This document shows, piece by piece, positions 1 to 10,691 of a DNA stretch of 64,000 nt. Under the pieces are notes generated by a model. It had not been told where the DNA came from, did no database searches, and saw only the letters and a list, made by a program, of their open reading frames with translations. The stretch is from positions 1 through 64,000 of the forward strand of contig JAUZOA010000005.1 of the NCBI GenBank assembly GCA_030706685.1, written 5' to 3'. Origin of the DNA: Bacteroidota bacterium (GTDB taxonomy: Bacteria > Bacteroidota > Bacteroidia > Chitinophagales > Chitinophagaceae). A program made the position numbers and the translations under genes. The first letter of the stretch is position 1; every line of letters begins with the position of its first letter.

Positions 1-141
1 ATCATTCTCTTCTACCTTATTGACAAAATCAACACCCGTCTGAGAAGAAGAAAGCGATTGAAACAATGTTTTCTTTTGATGCCGGCAGGACATCATCGCA
101 GGTAAAGAAATGAACAGCAGTATGGTGTTTGAGATGCGCAT
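1..141 (-). CDS. FG-GAP/ASPIC (CRTAC1-like) lipoprotein, N-terminal fragment cut by window edge
   Basis: An open frame of 47 codons starts with ATG at 141 and runs off the left edge of the window. It encodes a hydrophobic signal (residues 5-18) ending in a possible lipobox cysteine (MMSC). Then comes a segment LFQSLSSSQTGVDFVN that resembles the mature start of FG-GAP/ASPIC-UnbV lipoproteins, where a TGVDF-N element precedes the first propeller blade. The complete protein at 5524-8931 belongs to the same class. It lies upstream of, and is co-directional with, the first GH51 gene. The family assignment rests on this short N-terminus, so it is probable rather than certain; the remainder is outside the window. 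Confidence 0.6.
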   Translation of the reverse strand, partial: MRISNTILLFISLPAMMSCRHQKKTLFQSLSSSQTGVDFVNKVEEND

Positions 142-154
142 TTTTTAGAACAAC

Positions 155-239
155 TACGAAGTTAGAGGTACGAAGTACGTTTGACAGGCAACGAACCCTC
201 CTCTGATAAGAGGACGTACTTCGTACCTCTAACTTCGTA
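155..239. repeat. Long perfect inverted repeat (26-bp arms) with internal direct words
   Basis: The left arm at 155-180 and the right arm at 214-239 are perfect reverse complements over 26 bp with a 33-nt loop. Each arm holds the 8-mer TACGAAGT twice (155-162 and 169-176 in the left arm), and the loop holds a smaller CTCT/AGAG hairpin. It sits between the start of the partial lipoprotein gene and the stop codon of the GH51 gene at 246, so it could end GH51 transcription or be a mobile palindromic repeat. The word-like composition differs from an ordinary GC-stem plus T-tract terminator. Confidence 0.85.
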
Positions 240-245
240 CTTCCG

Positions 246-2231
246 TCAAGACATTTTAACCCGTATAATCGTAAACGAGTAAGGCGTCAATGCCAATGAT
301 ATTTTTTTCCCTTTTAATTTCAGCACCTGTTCGTTAGGCATTACTTTGCCCGGCTGGCTAAAAGAGTTTACATCGTCCAGTTGGTCGGCTTTTAAAACAA
401 TTAGTTTGGCTTCCTCGCTGAGTTTTTTTACTCCTGCCACCTGGATATCCTTTGTTTGTACCTTACCGGATACATTCACGAGTTTCACAATAAGTTCATT
501 GCTGTTTTTATCGATTGTTGCAGACGCATATAAACTGTCCTGGCCTTCCAGGGGTTTATTGTTTTCAAGTAAGGGCACTACATTGGTGCCTTTATTCAGG
601 GAAAATAATTTTTGTACATAATAGTTGGGCGTGCCGTAAACGCGGAGATTATCTACCCAGATCATATCCGGTGTCCACTGCCAGCCATCCACATTGGCAA
701 ACAACGGCGCATACGATGCCATACAAACCACGTCGGCATTGCGTTCCATGCCGGTCATAAAAGCAGCTTCCGCGATGGCTGTTTGCCAGTTGTTCTTATT
801 ATCTATACTGACTGTCTTATCGCTTTGCGCGGCGTATTCACCGGCAAATACTTTCGATCCGTTCCGGTCATAATTATCATATCGCGAAGCATTTTGAAGA
901 AACCATTCCGGGCGGCGATAATAATGCTCATCAATGATATCGGCATGCATCTTTCTTAATTCGCCATTCAAATAATCAAAGCGCTCCCCATTAGGATCGG
1001 TACCCGAGCTATTGATCAGTTTTATATTGGGATACTTTTCTTTAATGGCTTTGGTGAATATTTTCAAACGTTCCAGGTATTGAGGTCCCCAGTTTTCATT
1101 TCCTACGCCCATCATCTTCAGGTTAAACGGGGCAGGATGTCCCATGTCCGTGCGCACTTTACCCCAACGGCTGGCAGGATCGCCATTAGCGAATTCAATA
1201 AGATCGAGCGCATCCTGTATATAAGGATCCAACTGGTTAAGCGGTACCAGTTCAGCCGAATTAAACTGGCAGGCCATTCCTGCGTTTAAAATGGGCAAGG
1301 GTTCCGCGCCTATATCTTCAGCCAACTGGAAATATTCGAAGAAGCCAAGGCCGAAGGTTTGAAAATAATCGGGCGTAGGACGATGAGCAAATTCAAAATT
1401 CCAGCGGTTGACGATCAATTGTCTCTCTTCCACCGGCCCAATAGTTTTTTTCCATTGATAACGTTGTGAAAGATCATATCCCTCTACAATACAGCCGCCC
1501 GGGAAACGAATAAAACCGGGTTTCATGTCCGCAAGCATTTGTATCATATCCGCCCGCATGCCACCGGGCCTTTTTTTCCATGTGTCCTGCGGAAATAAAG
1601 AAACCATGTCTATATCCAGGGTACCGTCACCTTCAAACCAAATATTCATGGAAGCTTTGGGTACAGTAGCTGATGAAGTAAAGCTGGCCGATATTTTTTT
1701 CCACTCATCCCCGGTGCCAGTCGTGGCGATGGAAGTACTGCCAACATTTTCCCCTTTTTCATTTACCAGTTCTATATACATTTTAACTCCGGGAGATGAT
1801 TGCCTGTACATAACAGAGAAGTCATAACCCAGGTTATTTTTAATACCCATACCCCGGAAACCTTCATTATTCAGGCCGATAGTTCCTTTTTTATTATTAT
1901 GCAATGTTATATGCAAAAAACGGGGATTGGCTGTATTGGTTTGCTGACGGTTCAACACCAAAAAGTCTCCTTCTGTCAATGGCTTGCCCAAAACTTTCCA
2001 TCCCATCATTGGCTTATAAAATTCAAATGAACGGTTCTTAACCATTTCCGCGTAAATACCTCCGTCGGCGCCGAGGTTGATGTCCTCGAAAAAAACACCC
2101 CACATGGTCGGCTGTACTTCCGCGACAGGGTGATCAGTATTTACAAGGATCATATTCCCCGACTGCCCCCACGATAAAGACATCCCTGCAAACAGAGCAA
2201 ATCCTGTTACGATAAATTGACGAAGTTTCAT
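246..2231 (-). CDS. GH51 alpha-L-arabinofuranosidase, long form
   Basis: A secreted 661-residue glycoside hydrolase predicted to release alpha-L-arabinofuranose from arabinan or arabinoxylan side chains. It has a signal peptide (residues 1-22, ending SWGQ). A beta-sandwich resembling a carbohydrate-binding module occupies about residues 100-215. The GH51 (beta/alpha)8 barrel follows, with acid/base Glu379 in GVGNENWG and nucleophile Glu465 in VFAGEYAAQ, then a C-terminal beta domain. It is about 120 residues longer than the two neighbouring GH51 enzymes because of the inserted sandwich. It is the last gene of a run of three GH51 genes on the same strand, 55 bp after the previous one. The family is clear; the exact linkage cleaved cannot be read from sequence. 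Confidence 0.93.
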   Translation of the reverse strand: MKLRQFIVTGFALFAGMSLSWGQSGNMILVNTDHPVAEVQPTMWGVFFEDINLGADGGIYAEMVKNRSFEFYKPMMGWKVLGKPLTEGDFLVLNRQQTNTANPRFLHITLHNNKKGTIGLNNEGFRGMGIKNNLGYDFSVMYRQSSPGVKMYIELVNEKGENVGSTSIATTGTGDEWKKISASFTSSATVPKASMNIWFEGDGTLDIDMVSLFPQDTWKKRPGGMRADMIQMLADMKPGFIRFPGGCIVEGYDLSQRYQWKKTIGPVEERQLIVNRWNFEFAHRPTPDYFQTFGLGFFEYFQLAEDIGAEPLPILNAGMACQFNSAELVPLNQLDPYIQDALDLIEFANGDPASRWGKVRTDMGHPAPFNLKMMGVGNENWGPQYLERLKIFTKAIKEKYPNIKLINSSGTDPNGERFDYLNGELRKMHADIIDEHYYRRPEWFLQNASRYDNYDRNGSKVFAGEYAAQSDKTVSIDNKNNWQTAIAEAAFMTGMERNADVVCMASYAPLFANVDGWQWTPDMIWVDNLRVYGTPNYYVQKLFSLNKGTNVVPLLENNKPLEGQDSLYASATIDKNSNELIVKLVNVSGKVQTKDIQVAGVKKLSEEAKLIVLKADQLDDVNSFSQPGKVMPNEQVLKLKGKKISLALTPYSFTIIRVKMS

Positions 2232-2286
2232 TATTGAATAAATTTATTTTAAAACTGGTATTACTATTTTTTTCCGGTCATTAAGT

Positions 2287-3909
2287 TTATTTCAATTCCA
2301 GCACCACCACCGAAAACGGGGGGAGCGTTACACTGACCTGGCTATCTGTTTTCTTAAAATTCTTAAATGGGGCAGGTTTTATTTTATCCGGCGTATCAAA
2401 TGAATTATAATCCTGCAATTTTGCTGAAGCGAGTATTCTGCCGGATATAGCGGTATATTTTGCGCCCCGGATATCAATGGTGACATCCTGCGATTTGCCC
2501 GCGTCAATATTAACAAGCGATACATGCACTGCTCCATTTTTATCTTTTGAAGCAGACGCTGATATAGCTGGTAATTTTTGATCACCCAGTATGTAGTCAC
2601 TGCCGGCAATAGTAAGAGGGATCAAGGTCGCATCCTGGTGCACATTGTACATTTCCATAACATGATAGGTAGGCGTAAGGATCATTTTTTCCTTATTGGT
2701 AAGAATGACCGCTTGCAGCACATTCACGGTTTGTGCTAAATTAGCCGCCCTCACCCTGTCGCAATGATTATTAAAAATATTCAGGGTAACACCCGCGATC
2801 ATCGCATCCCGCATTGTATTTTGCTGGTACAGGAACCCGGGGTTTGTACCGGGCTCCACATTATACCATCCGCCCCACTCATCTACCACAAGGGCTGTTC
2901 TTTTTTCGGGGTCATACCTGTCCATGATGGTGGAATGACGGGTCACCAGTTCATTCATGCGCCAGGCCGTCTTCATGGTAGCGAAATATTGTTGCTCGGT
3001 AAAATCAGTCGCTGATCCTTTATTGTTCCATTCCACAAAAGAATAATGATGCAGGGCTACTCCTTCCAGCATATTCCGGGGTATGTCCCTCATCATCACT
3101 TCGGTCCAATGATAATCATCCACGTTAGCGCCGGATGCTACCCGGAACAAGTGATCACTGTTTGTCCAATCGGTCATGAAAGTAGCATACTGGCGATATA
3201 CATCCGCGTAATGTTCCGGTTTCATATTGCCGCCGCAACCCCAGGCTTCATTTCCTACTCCCCACATTTTTACATTCCAGGGTTTTTCCCTGCCATTTTC
3301 TTTACGCAGTTTTGACATGGGGCTGGTACCATCGAAATTTACATATTGCACCCAGTCTTCCAGTTCCTGTACCGTACCACTTCCTACATTAGCCGCGAGA
3401 TAAGGTTCCGCGCCGATCTTTTCACACAGATCCAGGAAATCATGCGTACCGAAGCTATTATCTTCTGTCACTCCACCCCACCAACGATTCACAATAACCG
3501 GTCGCTTATTCTTTGGACCAATGCCGTCTTTCCAATGATAGGTATCGGCAAAGCAGCCACCGGGCCAGCGCAACGTGGGGATTTTTAATTTCTTCAAAGC
3601 CTCAATGATGTCATTTCTTACACCATTGCTGTTGGGTATTAAACTTGTATCCCCCACATAAAAACCTCCATAAATACAATGGCCAAGATGCTCGGCAAAA
3701 TGACCATAGATATTCTTGTTTATTTTTTCTTTGCCGTTGTCCGCCTGCAGGATAATGCTGGTTTGCGCAAAAGAAGTAGTCACAAGAAAAAGAAAAGAGG
3801 CTGCGGGAAAAATTCCCGCAAGCCTTGTTGGTTTTGCAGCTTCGCCTTTTCTTCTCAATATAGTTTTCGCAGACAATGTCTTTTTCATTTTATAATTTTC
3901 ACTAATCAT
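2287..3909 (-). CDS. GH51 alpha-N-arabinofuranosidase
   Basis: A 540-residue exported GH51 enzyme with a long basic N-terminus and a hydrophobic signal segment (about residues 31-49, ending SFAQ). Barrel motifs include YGHFAEHLG near residue 70, acid/base Glu221 in GVGNEAWG and nucleophile Glu344 in VVDEWGGW. The start at 3909 forms an ATGA overlap with the stop of the upstream GH51 gene, which suggests translational coupling. A second ATG at 3888 (MKKTLSAK) would give a more typical signal peptide. It acts on terminal alpha-L-arabinofuranosyl residues in the periplasm or at the surface. It is similar to the upstream GH51 gene, and they probably arose by tandem duplication followed by divergence. 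Confidence 0.93.
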   Translation of the reverse strand: MISENYKMKKTLSAKTILRRKGEAAKPTRLAGIFPAASFLFLVTTSFAQTSIILQADNGKEKINKNIYGHFAEHLGHCIYGGFYVGDTSLIPNSNGVRNDIIEALKKLKIPTLRWPGGCFADTYHWKDGIGPKNKRPVIVNRWWGGVTEDNSFGTHDFLDLCEKIGAEPYLAANVGSGTVQELEDWVQYVNFDGTSPMSKLRKENGREKPWNVKMWGVGNEAWGCGGNMKPEHYADVYRQYATFMTDWTNSDHLFRVASGANVDDYHWTEVMMRDIPRNMLEGVALHHYSFVEWNNKGSATDFTEQQYFATMKTAWRMNELVTRHSTIMDRYDPEKRTALVVDEWGGWYNVEPGTNPGFLYQQNTMRDAMIAGVTLNIFNNHCDRVRAANLAQTVNVLQAVILTNKEKMILTPTYHVMEMYNVHQDATLIPLTIAGSDYILGDQKLPAISASASKDKNGAVHVSLVNIDAGKSQDVTIDIRGAKYTAISGRILASAKLQDYNSFDTPDKIKPAPFKNFKKTDSQVSVTLPPFSVVVLELK

Positions 3910-5504
3910 TTTTGTAATTCCCCTTTTAACAGCGTGAATGAATGAGGAGGGAATGTATATGTAAATTTGGTCCCGCTGACAGCGACAGGCGGCTTAATAA
4001 CCGTTTTTACATTCTCTTTATTAAAATCGTTCCCTGATTTTATATCCGGCCCGTTCACTTCATTTACGCTAAAGGACCCGCTGAATGCTCCATTCTGGGA
4101 AATAATATCCGTAGCAATGGCTTCGTCTTTATTACGGTTGACTATGCAAATCGTGATTTCCCCGTCCTTATAAGTAGCTGATACATCTAAAAACGGCACA
4201 TTGCTTTGTTGCGTAACCGTTTCACCCAGGCCAAGAAAAAATTTCCCGGTATTGTATTTTTTACAATCAACGAAAACATCCAGGGAAGTACCATACACAT
4301 TATTGGCAAATAATTGCAACGGATAAAAGATAGTTTGTTTAAACAGGCCTGTTTCGTTAGTAAAAATCGGGGCGATTACATTGACCAGTTGCGCCATATT
4401 TGCCATCTTAACTACATCGGCATTACGTACAAAGGCATTTAAAAAACCGGCAATGACCAGGGCATCTTCCAGGTTGTATTTTTCTTCCAATGCATTCCTT
4501 CCTCTTGCCGATGCGCCTCTTCTTGCCCTGTACCAGACATTGTATTCGTCCCAGGCAATATAAATAGGATCACGGCCAGGCCGATTTGCTTTTTGCATGA
4601 CCAGGTCAATCATTCCTTTTACAATTTTGGTCCGCTGCTCCAGTACGAGCGGCGTCGAAATAAAATTGTAATAATTACTGTCCGGGTTGCCAACATAGAT
4701 ATGAAGCGCTATATAATCAATCACATCTTTTAGTTCACGAAGAACAGTCTGGTTCCAGTAATCAGGGTCGGCGCCTTCCCGGTAGTTGGAAGAGCCGGTT
4801 GCTATGAGTTTTATTTCCGGTGATGTACGCACCATCAGCTTAGCCGCTTCCAGCGCTTTTTTACAATAATCCTCCGCATTCAGGTGACCCATTTGCCAGG
4901 GCCCGTCCATTTCATTTCCCAGGCTCCAATATTTTATATTGTACGGTTCGGGATAGCCGTGTTTCCTGCGCAACTCGGCATAATAAGGGCCTTCTTTTAC
5001 ATTGCAGTATTCAACCCAGCGGCGCGCTTCCTCAATAGTGCCTGTTCCCATATTCACGGAAAAATAAGGCTCGGCCCCAATCATTTTTGTATACTCGATG
5101 AATTCGTTGGTGCCAAACTGGTTTGTTTCCAGTGTGCCCCATGCCAGATCTAATCTTGGTATGCGCTCCGGTTTCGGGCCTATCCCATCGAGCCAATTGT
5201 AATTGGATACAAAATTGCCACCCGGGTATCGTATGATGGTAGGATGCAGTTCCCTGACTGCAGCCATCACATCTTTTCTAAACCCTTTTTTATCGGACAA
5301 GGCGGAGACCGTATCATAAATACCGCCATAGATGCAACGACCCAGGTGCTCCGTGAAATTTCCATAAATATGTTTATCCACTTCGCCAATCGTTCGTTCT
5401 ATATCAATTTTTATACGTGCGTTCTGCGCCAGCAAACTATCATTCGCTATGCTGCCCAAAAAACCAGTAAGTAAAAAGGTCTTCCAAAAAAAACGAAAGA
5501 TCAT
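3906..5504 (-). CDS. GH51 alpha-N-arabinofuranosidase
   Basis: A 532-residue GH51 enzyme with an N-terminal signal (about residues 4-26, ending LLAQ). It carries the family motif [17 protein letters not shown], acid/base Glu198 in SLGNEMDG and nucleophile Glu320 in [10 protein letters not shown]. The acid/base and nucleophile contexts are those of the short GH51 form (about 500 residues). It lies 19 bp after the FG-GAP lipoprotein gene and overlaps the next GH51 gene by 4 bp, so all belong to one operon. Three GH51 paralogues in a row suggest specialisation for different arabinose linkages or for debranching different oligosaccharides; this is an inference. Confidence 0.93.
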   Translation of the reverse strand: MIFRFFWKTFLLTGFLGSIANDSLLAQNARIKIDIERTIGEVDKHIYGNFTEHLGRCIYGGIYDTVSALSDKKGFRKDVMAAVRELHPTIIRYPGGNFVSNYNWLDGIGPKPERIPRLDLAWGTLETNQFGTNEFIEYTKMIGAEPYFSVNMGTGTIEEARRWVEYCNVKEGPYYAELRRKHGYPEPYNIKYWSLGNEMDGPWQMGHLNAEDYCKKALEAAKLMVRTSPEIKLIATGSSNYREGADPDYWNQTVLRELKDVIDYIALHIYVGNPDSNYYNFISTPLVLEQRTKIVKGMIDLVMQKANRPGRDPIYIAWDEYNVWYRARRGASARGRNALEEKYNLEDALVIAGFLNAFVRNADVVKMANMAQLVNVIAPIFTNETGLFKQTIFYPLQLFANNVYGTSLDVFVDCKKYNTGKFFLGLGETVTQQSNVPFLDVSATYKDGEITICIVNRNKDEAIATDIISQNGAFSGSFSVNEVNGPDIKSGNDFNKENVKTVIKPPVAVSGTKFTYTFPPHSFTLLKGELQK

Positions 5505-5523
5505 ATCACTCTTTTTTCGTAAG

Positions 5524-8500
5524 TCATTTATTTATTTTGAAACATTTTAAGCGGTTGTCATTGACAGCGGCCAAAATGAATCTTTCCTTATTTTTATTTT
5601 GTATTACTTTAAGACATTTGATATCGCCGTCGAGAATAAACCCGCTCTGGCGGGGCGTAACGGCTTGAAATATTCCTTTGCCATTCCCCTTTAAGAAAAG
5701 CCCATACGAGGCATCGTAGGGGCCCGTGGTCGTTTCATTTTGATATTCATTACCCGCCAGCAATATGTCGGTATGGCCATCTCCATCCATATCAAAGACC
5801 AATACGCTGTTTATGGGCGCAAACTGGGCTTCCAGGGGAAGTGTGTGTGTCTTAAACTTACCATTCCCAAGGTTTTCGATCCAGACAGAGGCCGTAGTCT
5901 GGCAGTCCTTTTCGATCATATCTTTTGTGATGAGATTTTTCAACAATTCCTGCATAGTGGCTTTGGCATAATCTATATTCAGCAGGAATCTTTTCTTGAT
6001 GGAGGGCAATTGATCCGCAAGCTGTGTTCTGTCCAGGGCAGGGAATAGTTCATACTCCCCCTGGTTATTTTTAATATAATAGGCCGGGATAAGATCCACC
6101 GATTTATTGGCATCAAAATCTCCTGCATATAGCTTCAGGGGCCTGTCGGCGGTAACATGAAATTTGTTGTTAAGTCCTAAATTGCCAGCTATAAAATCGA
6201 TGTCACCATCATTATCGAGGTCTGCCGCCTGCAGGGATCTCCATTGCCCGTCCATTTTTTCCAGCCCGGTATGATCCGTAATCTCATTGAATTTCCCCTC
6301 TTCATTTACAAAGAATCTTACCGGCATCCATTCCCCGCAAATGACGAGATCGGGCTTTTTATCATTGTTGAAATCGGTAAATACAGCGCCGGTTATTAAG
6401 CCCGGGAATTCCAGGGCGGGGCAAATCTCCTTCGTAACATCTTTAAATTTTCCATGATCATTCCGTAAAATATAACTGCGTGGCGATTGCGGGTATTTTT
6501 GCGGCAATACCCTTCCTCCGATAAAAATATCCATGTCCCCATCCCCATCATAATCCGCCACTGTGACCACGCTGGCCACATCATTTATTTCATTGGGTAT
6601 AGCGTCGGGGTTAATGGTAAAATTTCCTTTGCCATCGTTTATATACAAACGCGGATGATTGTAGCCGGTATAGCTTCCAAACTCAGCGCTTCCCCCGGTT
6701 ACCAACAGGTCAAGATCCTTATCGCCATCGGCATCAAAAAAGACAGCGCCCAGGTCTTCTTCGTTCTTTGTTTCTTTTACCAGGTCCTTCGGGGTATAAC
6801 TTCCGTTTGCGTTCTGAATAAAGATTTTCCCGGATTGGTGCGCGGCTCCGCCAATAAAAAAATCAGTTAACCCATCGCCATTCACATCACCCGATGCAAG
6901 CGGAGGGCCCAATTGTGAATATTTTTGGGGCAACCCCCGCTGGAAGCCAAAGTCAAAATATTTTGATTCAGTATGCGTAAAATCAATATTCATTTGCCCG
7001 GAAACATCACTGAATAATGTATTACCCGCTTCATCATTTTTTTTACTAAGCGTTCTTTTTGCTTCTTCATTTTTTACCGTCAGTACCTGGTTCACCTTTA
7101 TATTCCGCAATACCTGCACTTTATCGTCCGGCCATTGAATTTCCAGCGAATCAATCATAGTGGCATTGCCGACACCGAAATGAAGCTTGTAATCAACGCT
7201 TGAACAGAAACCCCTTACAGGAGATTGTTCTAAAAACTGGACAGTCCCTTTATTAAATAAATACAGTTTGCATCCCAGGCCAAACAGGTTTGAAGCTGTT
7301 CCTTTCAACTGTACATCAATAAAATTATGGGTGCTGTCATGGATGGATGTTCTTACATCATTCCTCCATATAAAAGCCGGCTGGTTCATATTGTTGACCA
7401 CCAGGTCGAGATCCCCGTCATTATCCAGGTCCACATAAGCTGCCCCGTTGGAAATAGAAGGAACCGCAAGGCCTGCTTGTCCTGTTTCATTACTGAAAGT
7501 GAGGTTACCGTTATTATGAAAGAAATAATTATCGGTTTTGATGCTCCCATACTGATCCAGGTTTTTCCTCAGTAGCTGCACCATCTTTTTATCTACGGTA
7601 TGACTGACATCCTTTTCGCCAAAAGTGTAACTGCTCTGGGTTTGCGCATTTTTAAACGCCACATAATCGTTGTTGGTCACATCTTTGGCAATACCATTGG
7701 TAACATGAATATCTTTCCAGCCATCATTATCGAAATCTGCCATTAAAACACTCCAGCTCCAGTCTGTTTCAGAAATGCCGGCCAGTTGTCCTATTTCGCT
7801 GTAGAAAGGCTCATCCCGGTTGTTCTTCTTTCTTGTTCCGTTATTGAGTTGCAACATGTTTCTTACAAAAGCAGGCTGGTACCCCATCCAGCGTTCCATA
7901 TCATACCTTTCCTGGCTGGTATTGCTAAACATCATTTTTTTTCTTTCATTCTTTTCCGGCGACATATCCAGGACGGCCAGTTCCGGCAAAGCGTCATTAT
8001 TAATATCGGCGGCATCCACGCCCATACTGTTATAACTCTGGTGCCTTAGTGAGGTCGCGATAATATTGGAGAAAGTCCCATCCCTGTTATTCAGCCATAA
8101 AAGATCATTGCCGATATAATCATTGGCGACATATATGTCGGGCCAGTTATCATTGTTCACATCTGTAATGACCACTCCCAGGCCATACCCGTCTTCCTTT
8201 ATGCCTGCTTCTTTTGAGACATCGTGAAAGACAGGATGTGATTGTCCCGGCGGTATGCCATCGTTCCTGTACAGCTTGTCTTCGGCTGGTGAATTTCCGC
8301 TTGTATCTTTTGGCGCCAGGTTATTGGCATTACGGTTGTACAGCCTGTGATGGAGGAGATACATATCCAGGTCTCCATCTTTATCATAATCAAAAAAAGC
8401 CGCCTGGGTCGAAAATCCTGTATCCGCTAAACCGTAGGCAGCTGCCTGCTCGGAAAAGTGGAGATTTCCATCGTTGATAAACAAAAGGTTTTTCCTTTTT

Positions 8501-8931
8501 TCTTCATCAGGCGAATGCGAGGAGCAGACATAAATATCCATGAGGCCGTCGTTATTAATATCAACGACGGATACGCCTGTACACCATTTATCTGTTTGCA
8601 GGCCCGCCTTTTCGGTGATATCCTCAAACTTAAAATTCCCCTTATTGAGATATAATTTGCAGCTTACCATACTGCCACAGAAAAAAATATCAGGCAGGCC
8701 GTCGTTGTTAAAATCCCCTATCCCCACCCCGGAGCCATTGTACATATATTCATTGAGATAGACATTTACGGAATCGCTTTCCGTGATTTTATTATTGAAG
8801 CTGACATGGGTATCGCCGGCATCCATTAATGTAAAATGAAAAGCACCGGGCTGGCTTTTGTTATTCTTACAACCATGTAGCAAAAAGGAAAGAAGGGCAA
8901 ATAGAAGGTATATTTTTTTATTGCTGGTCAT
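5524..8931 (-). CDS. FG-GAP/VCBS repeat lipoprotein with ASPIC/UnbV domain
   Basis: A 1135-residue predicted surface or periplasmic lipoprotein (lipobox LLHGC near residue 21). Many calcium-binding FG-GAP/VCBS blades with D-x-(D/N)-x-D-G loops (for example GDFNNDGLPDIFF, ADFDNDGWKDI, VDLDNDGDLDLV) form two propeller blocks on either side of an ASPIC/UnbV segment at about residues 545-620. This architecture is the CRTAC1-like class common beside SusCD systems in Bacteroidota. It shows no catalytic motif; a glycan-binding or scaffolding role is likely but unproven. It is co-directional with the GH51 genes 19 bp downstream. The partial gene at the window start appears to be a relative. Confidence 0.85.
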   Translation of the reverse strand: MTSNKKIYLLFALLSFLLHGCKNNKSQPGAFHFTLMDAGDTHVSFNNKITESDSVNVYLNEYMYNGSGVGIGDFNNDGLPDIFFCGSMVSCKLYLNKGNFKFEDITEKAGLQTDKWCTGVSVVDINNDGLMDIYVCSSHSPDEEKRKNLLFINDGNLHFSEQAAAYGLADTGFSTQAAFFDYDKDGDLDMYLLHHRLYNRNANNLAPKDTSGNSPAEDKLYRNDGIPPGQSHPVFHDVSKEAGIKEDGYGLGVVITDVNNDNWPDIYVANDYIGNDLLWLNNRDGTFSNIIATSLRHQSYNSMGVDAADINNDALPELAVLDMSPEKNERKKMMFSNTSQERYDMERWMGYQPAFVRNMLQLNNGTRKKNNRDEPFYSEIGQLAGISETDWSWSVLMADFDNDGWKDIHVTNGIAKDVTNNDYVAFKNAQTQSSYTFGEKDVSHTVDKKMVQLLRKNLDQYGSIKTDNYFFHNNGNLTFSNETGQAGLAVPSISNGAAYVDLDNDGDLDLVVNNMNQPAFIWRNDVRTSIHDSTHNFIDVQLKGTASNLFGLGCKLYLFNKGTVQFLEQSPVRGFCSSVDYKLHFGVGNATMIDSLEIQWPDDKVQVLRNIKVNQVLTVKNEEAKRTLSKKNDEAGNTLFSDVSGQMNIDFTHTESKYFDFGFQRGLPQKYSQLGPPLASGDVNGDGLTDFFIGGAAHQSGKIFIQNANGSYTPKDLVKETKNEEDLGAVFFDADGDKDLDLLVTGGSAEFGSYTGYNHPRLYINDGKGNFTINPDAIPNEINDVASVVTVADYDGDGDMDIFIGGRVLPQKYPQSPRSYILRNDHGKFKDVTKEICPALEFPGLITGAVFTDFNNDKKPDLVICGEWMPVRFFVNEEGKFNEITDHTGLEKMDGQWRSLQAADLDNDGDIDFIAGNLGLNNKFHVTADRPLKLYAGDFDANKSVDLIPAYYIKNNQGEYELFPALDRTQLADQLPSIKKRFLLNIDYAKATMQELLKNLITKDMIEKDCQTTASVWIENLGNGKFKTHTLPLEAQFAPINSVLVFDMDGDGHTDILLAGNEYQNETTTGPYDASYGLFLKGNGKGIFQAVTPRQSGFILDGDIKCLKVIQNKNKERFILAAVNDNRLKCFKINK

Positions 8932-9039
8932 TATTATTACATGTCAGACGAAATAGAGGCAAGGCTTAACAGCTTTCGCCCTAAATTGGTTTTTAATTGC
9001 AGGAATAAACTAAAAGGTTTAATTATTATTCAGTAGTCA

Positions 9040-10527
9040 TCACTTTTTCTTACCCCAAATGGCTGTACCGGCTTCATTTAACCCGGTAAAAACATAGGTA
9101 TTCTTTTTATTTTCCCAATCCCTGCCTTTCTGCACAAATACTTTTTCAATACTGCCTGTACTCCAGTTCAACTGCAGCCATGGCGCTGTATAGGTCCATG
9201 TACCTGCCGTTCCGTTTATTGTTCCCCCCGCATCAATCGTCATGTTTGTTGAAACCTGGAAGTCGGGAGATGTTTGTTCATTGCTGAAACCAGGCACTAC
9301 ATGATAATCTAATTTAATTCTTTCCCATTGTCCTGTAATGCTATCCCTGGCAACGGATGCGTTGTCTTCCCAGGCATAACGTTCCGGCGATGCTACGGGC
9401 CAGCCATTATCCATCCAGAATATTTTTCTTACATGCAGGTCCATAAAATATTTATTAACGCCGGGTCTTCCCTGGTGGGCTATATAATATTGTCCTGCGT
9501 CATCTTTAAATACGGTGCAGTGGGACACACCCTGCCAGCCACCATGTCCCTGGAACTGGTAAGGAGCTACTATCATCGGGCCATGGTCCTGGACTGTATT
9601 TATATCAACATTATTAAAATCATAAAAGGGTCCTTGCGGATTATCGCCGCGGCCTACCCTTACATTATATTTTGTCTCCAGCCAGTCGTAGGCGATGAAA
9701 ATAAAATATTTACCCAGGGTTTCATTATAGATTACGTCGGCGCCTTCTATATTCCCGTTTATCGTTGACCCGGTAAAACCCCGCTGGGCAATTCTTACGC
9801 CTTTGTCTCCGTTGGTTAAGGCAAGCCCGGTTGTTGGATTTAGTTTCAGGGTATATATGCCGTCATAAGCCGAGCCATAGTACATCCAGTAGTCGCCGGC
9901 CGGAGTTACCACCACCGTAGGATCAATAGCATTTGTTTGCGTGACAGGTCCATTACTGGATGTAACAACGAGTCCTTTTTCCGTCCATGGCCCTTCAGGA
10001 GCAGTAGCTGTTGCAAGGCCAATAACGCTGAGTCGCGACACCGCTGAAGACAAAGAATAATACAAGCGGTACTCAGTTCCCACCTTCATCACATAGGGCG
10101 CCCAAAGGGAATTAAAAGGCGTACCTCCCTGTCCTGATATATAGGCAGATCCCATCGCCGGCAAATTATCGAATACCCAACCCACAAAAGTCCATTCCAC
10201 CAGGTCTTTTGATTTCCTGATCTGGATGCCTGCACGAACATCTATACCATAGCCAACATCCGTGCTGTAGCAGTAGTAATAATCGCCGAATTTCTTAATG
10301 GATGGATCATGTACGTTATAAACGCTCCATTGGTTATAGTAGGTAAATGGCGCAATATTCGCGTAGGTATCCGTAATGGAATTGATATCAAAAGGGGTCG
10401 GGGGCGGAGTTACGGGTGGTATGACAGGCGGAGTCGTGCCTCCATCCTTTTTTTTACAGGAAATACCCGTAAGTAATATCATCATTACAGCACAGAAACC
10501 AATTAGTATATTTTGGATATTCTTCAT
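9040..10527 (-). CDS. GH43 arabinanase-like lipoprotein
   Basis: The start at 10527 (MKNIQN) is preferred because it gives a compact lipoprotein signal ending in Cys24 (LLTGISC), followed by a Pro/Thr-rich linker. An open frame extends 17 codons further upstream. The five-bladed GH43 propeller shows the catalytic triad: base Asp74 in YNVHDPSIKK, pKa-modulating Asp202 in NAIDPTVVV and acid Glu261 in NGNIEGADVIY. The C-terminal part resembles the beta-sandwich found in endo-1,5-alpha-L-arabinanases. It probably cuts the arabinan backbone at the cell surface, feeding the SusCD importer encoded upstream and the GH51 enzymes. Xylan or arabinofuranosidase specificity within GH43 cannot be excluded. 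Confidence 0.88.
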   Translation of the reverse strand: MKNIQNILIGFCAVMMILLTGISCKKKDGGTTPPVIPPVTPPPTPFDINSITDTYANIAPFTYYNQWSVYNVHDPSIKKFGDYYYCYSTDVGYGIDVRAGIQIRKSKDLVEWTFVGWVFDNLPAMGSAYISGQGGTPFNSLWAPYVMKVGTEYRLYYSLSSAVSRLSVIGLATATAPEGPWTEKGLVVTSSNGPVTQTNAIDPTVVVTPAGDYWMYYGSAYDGIYTLKLNPTTGLALTNGDKGVRIAQRGFTGSTINGNIEGADVIYNETLGKYFIFIAYDWLETKYNVRVGRGDNPQGPFYDFNNVDINTVQDHGPMIVAPYQFQGHGGWQGVSHCTVFKDDAGQYYIAHQGRPGVNKYFMDLHVRKIFWMDNGWPVASPERYAWEDNASVARDSITGQWERIKLDYHVVPGFSNEQTSPDFQVSTNMTIDAGGTINGTAGTWTYTAPWLQLNWSTGSIEKVFVQKGRDWENKKNTYVFTGLNEAGTAIWGKKK

Positions 10528-10644
10528 AATCCTATTTCTTACAAAGTATTGTTTCGTCCTGGCAGCCATTACCGGCATGACAGCTTTATGATTCTTATTT
10601 CAGTTTCTTCTTAGTTTTAACTTATTAACATATAATAGAAAAAA

Positions 10645-10671
10645 CCTGCCCACGAAAAATAAGTGAGCAGG
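10645..10671 (-). terminator. Stem-loop between susD and the GH43 gene
   Basis: CCTGCCCAC (10645-10653) pairs with GTGAGCAGG (10663-10671) with one mismatch and a 9-nt loop. On the minus strand it is followed by TTTTTTCT. It lies just after the susD stop codon (10692), inside the operon. It probably lowers read-through so that susCD is expressed more than the downstream enzymes. Confidence 0.6.
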
Positions 10672-10691
10672 AATAATTTTATTTTATCATC

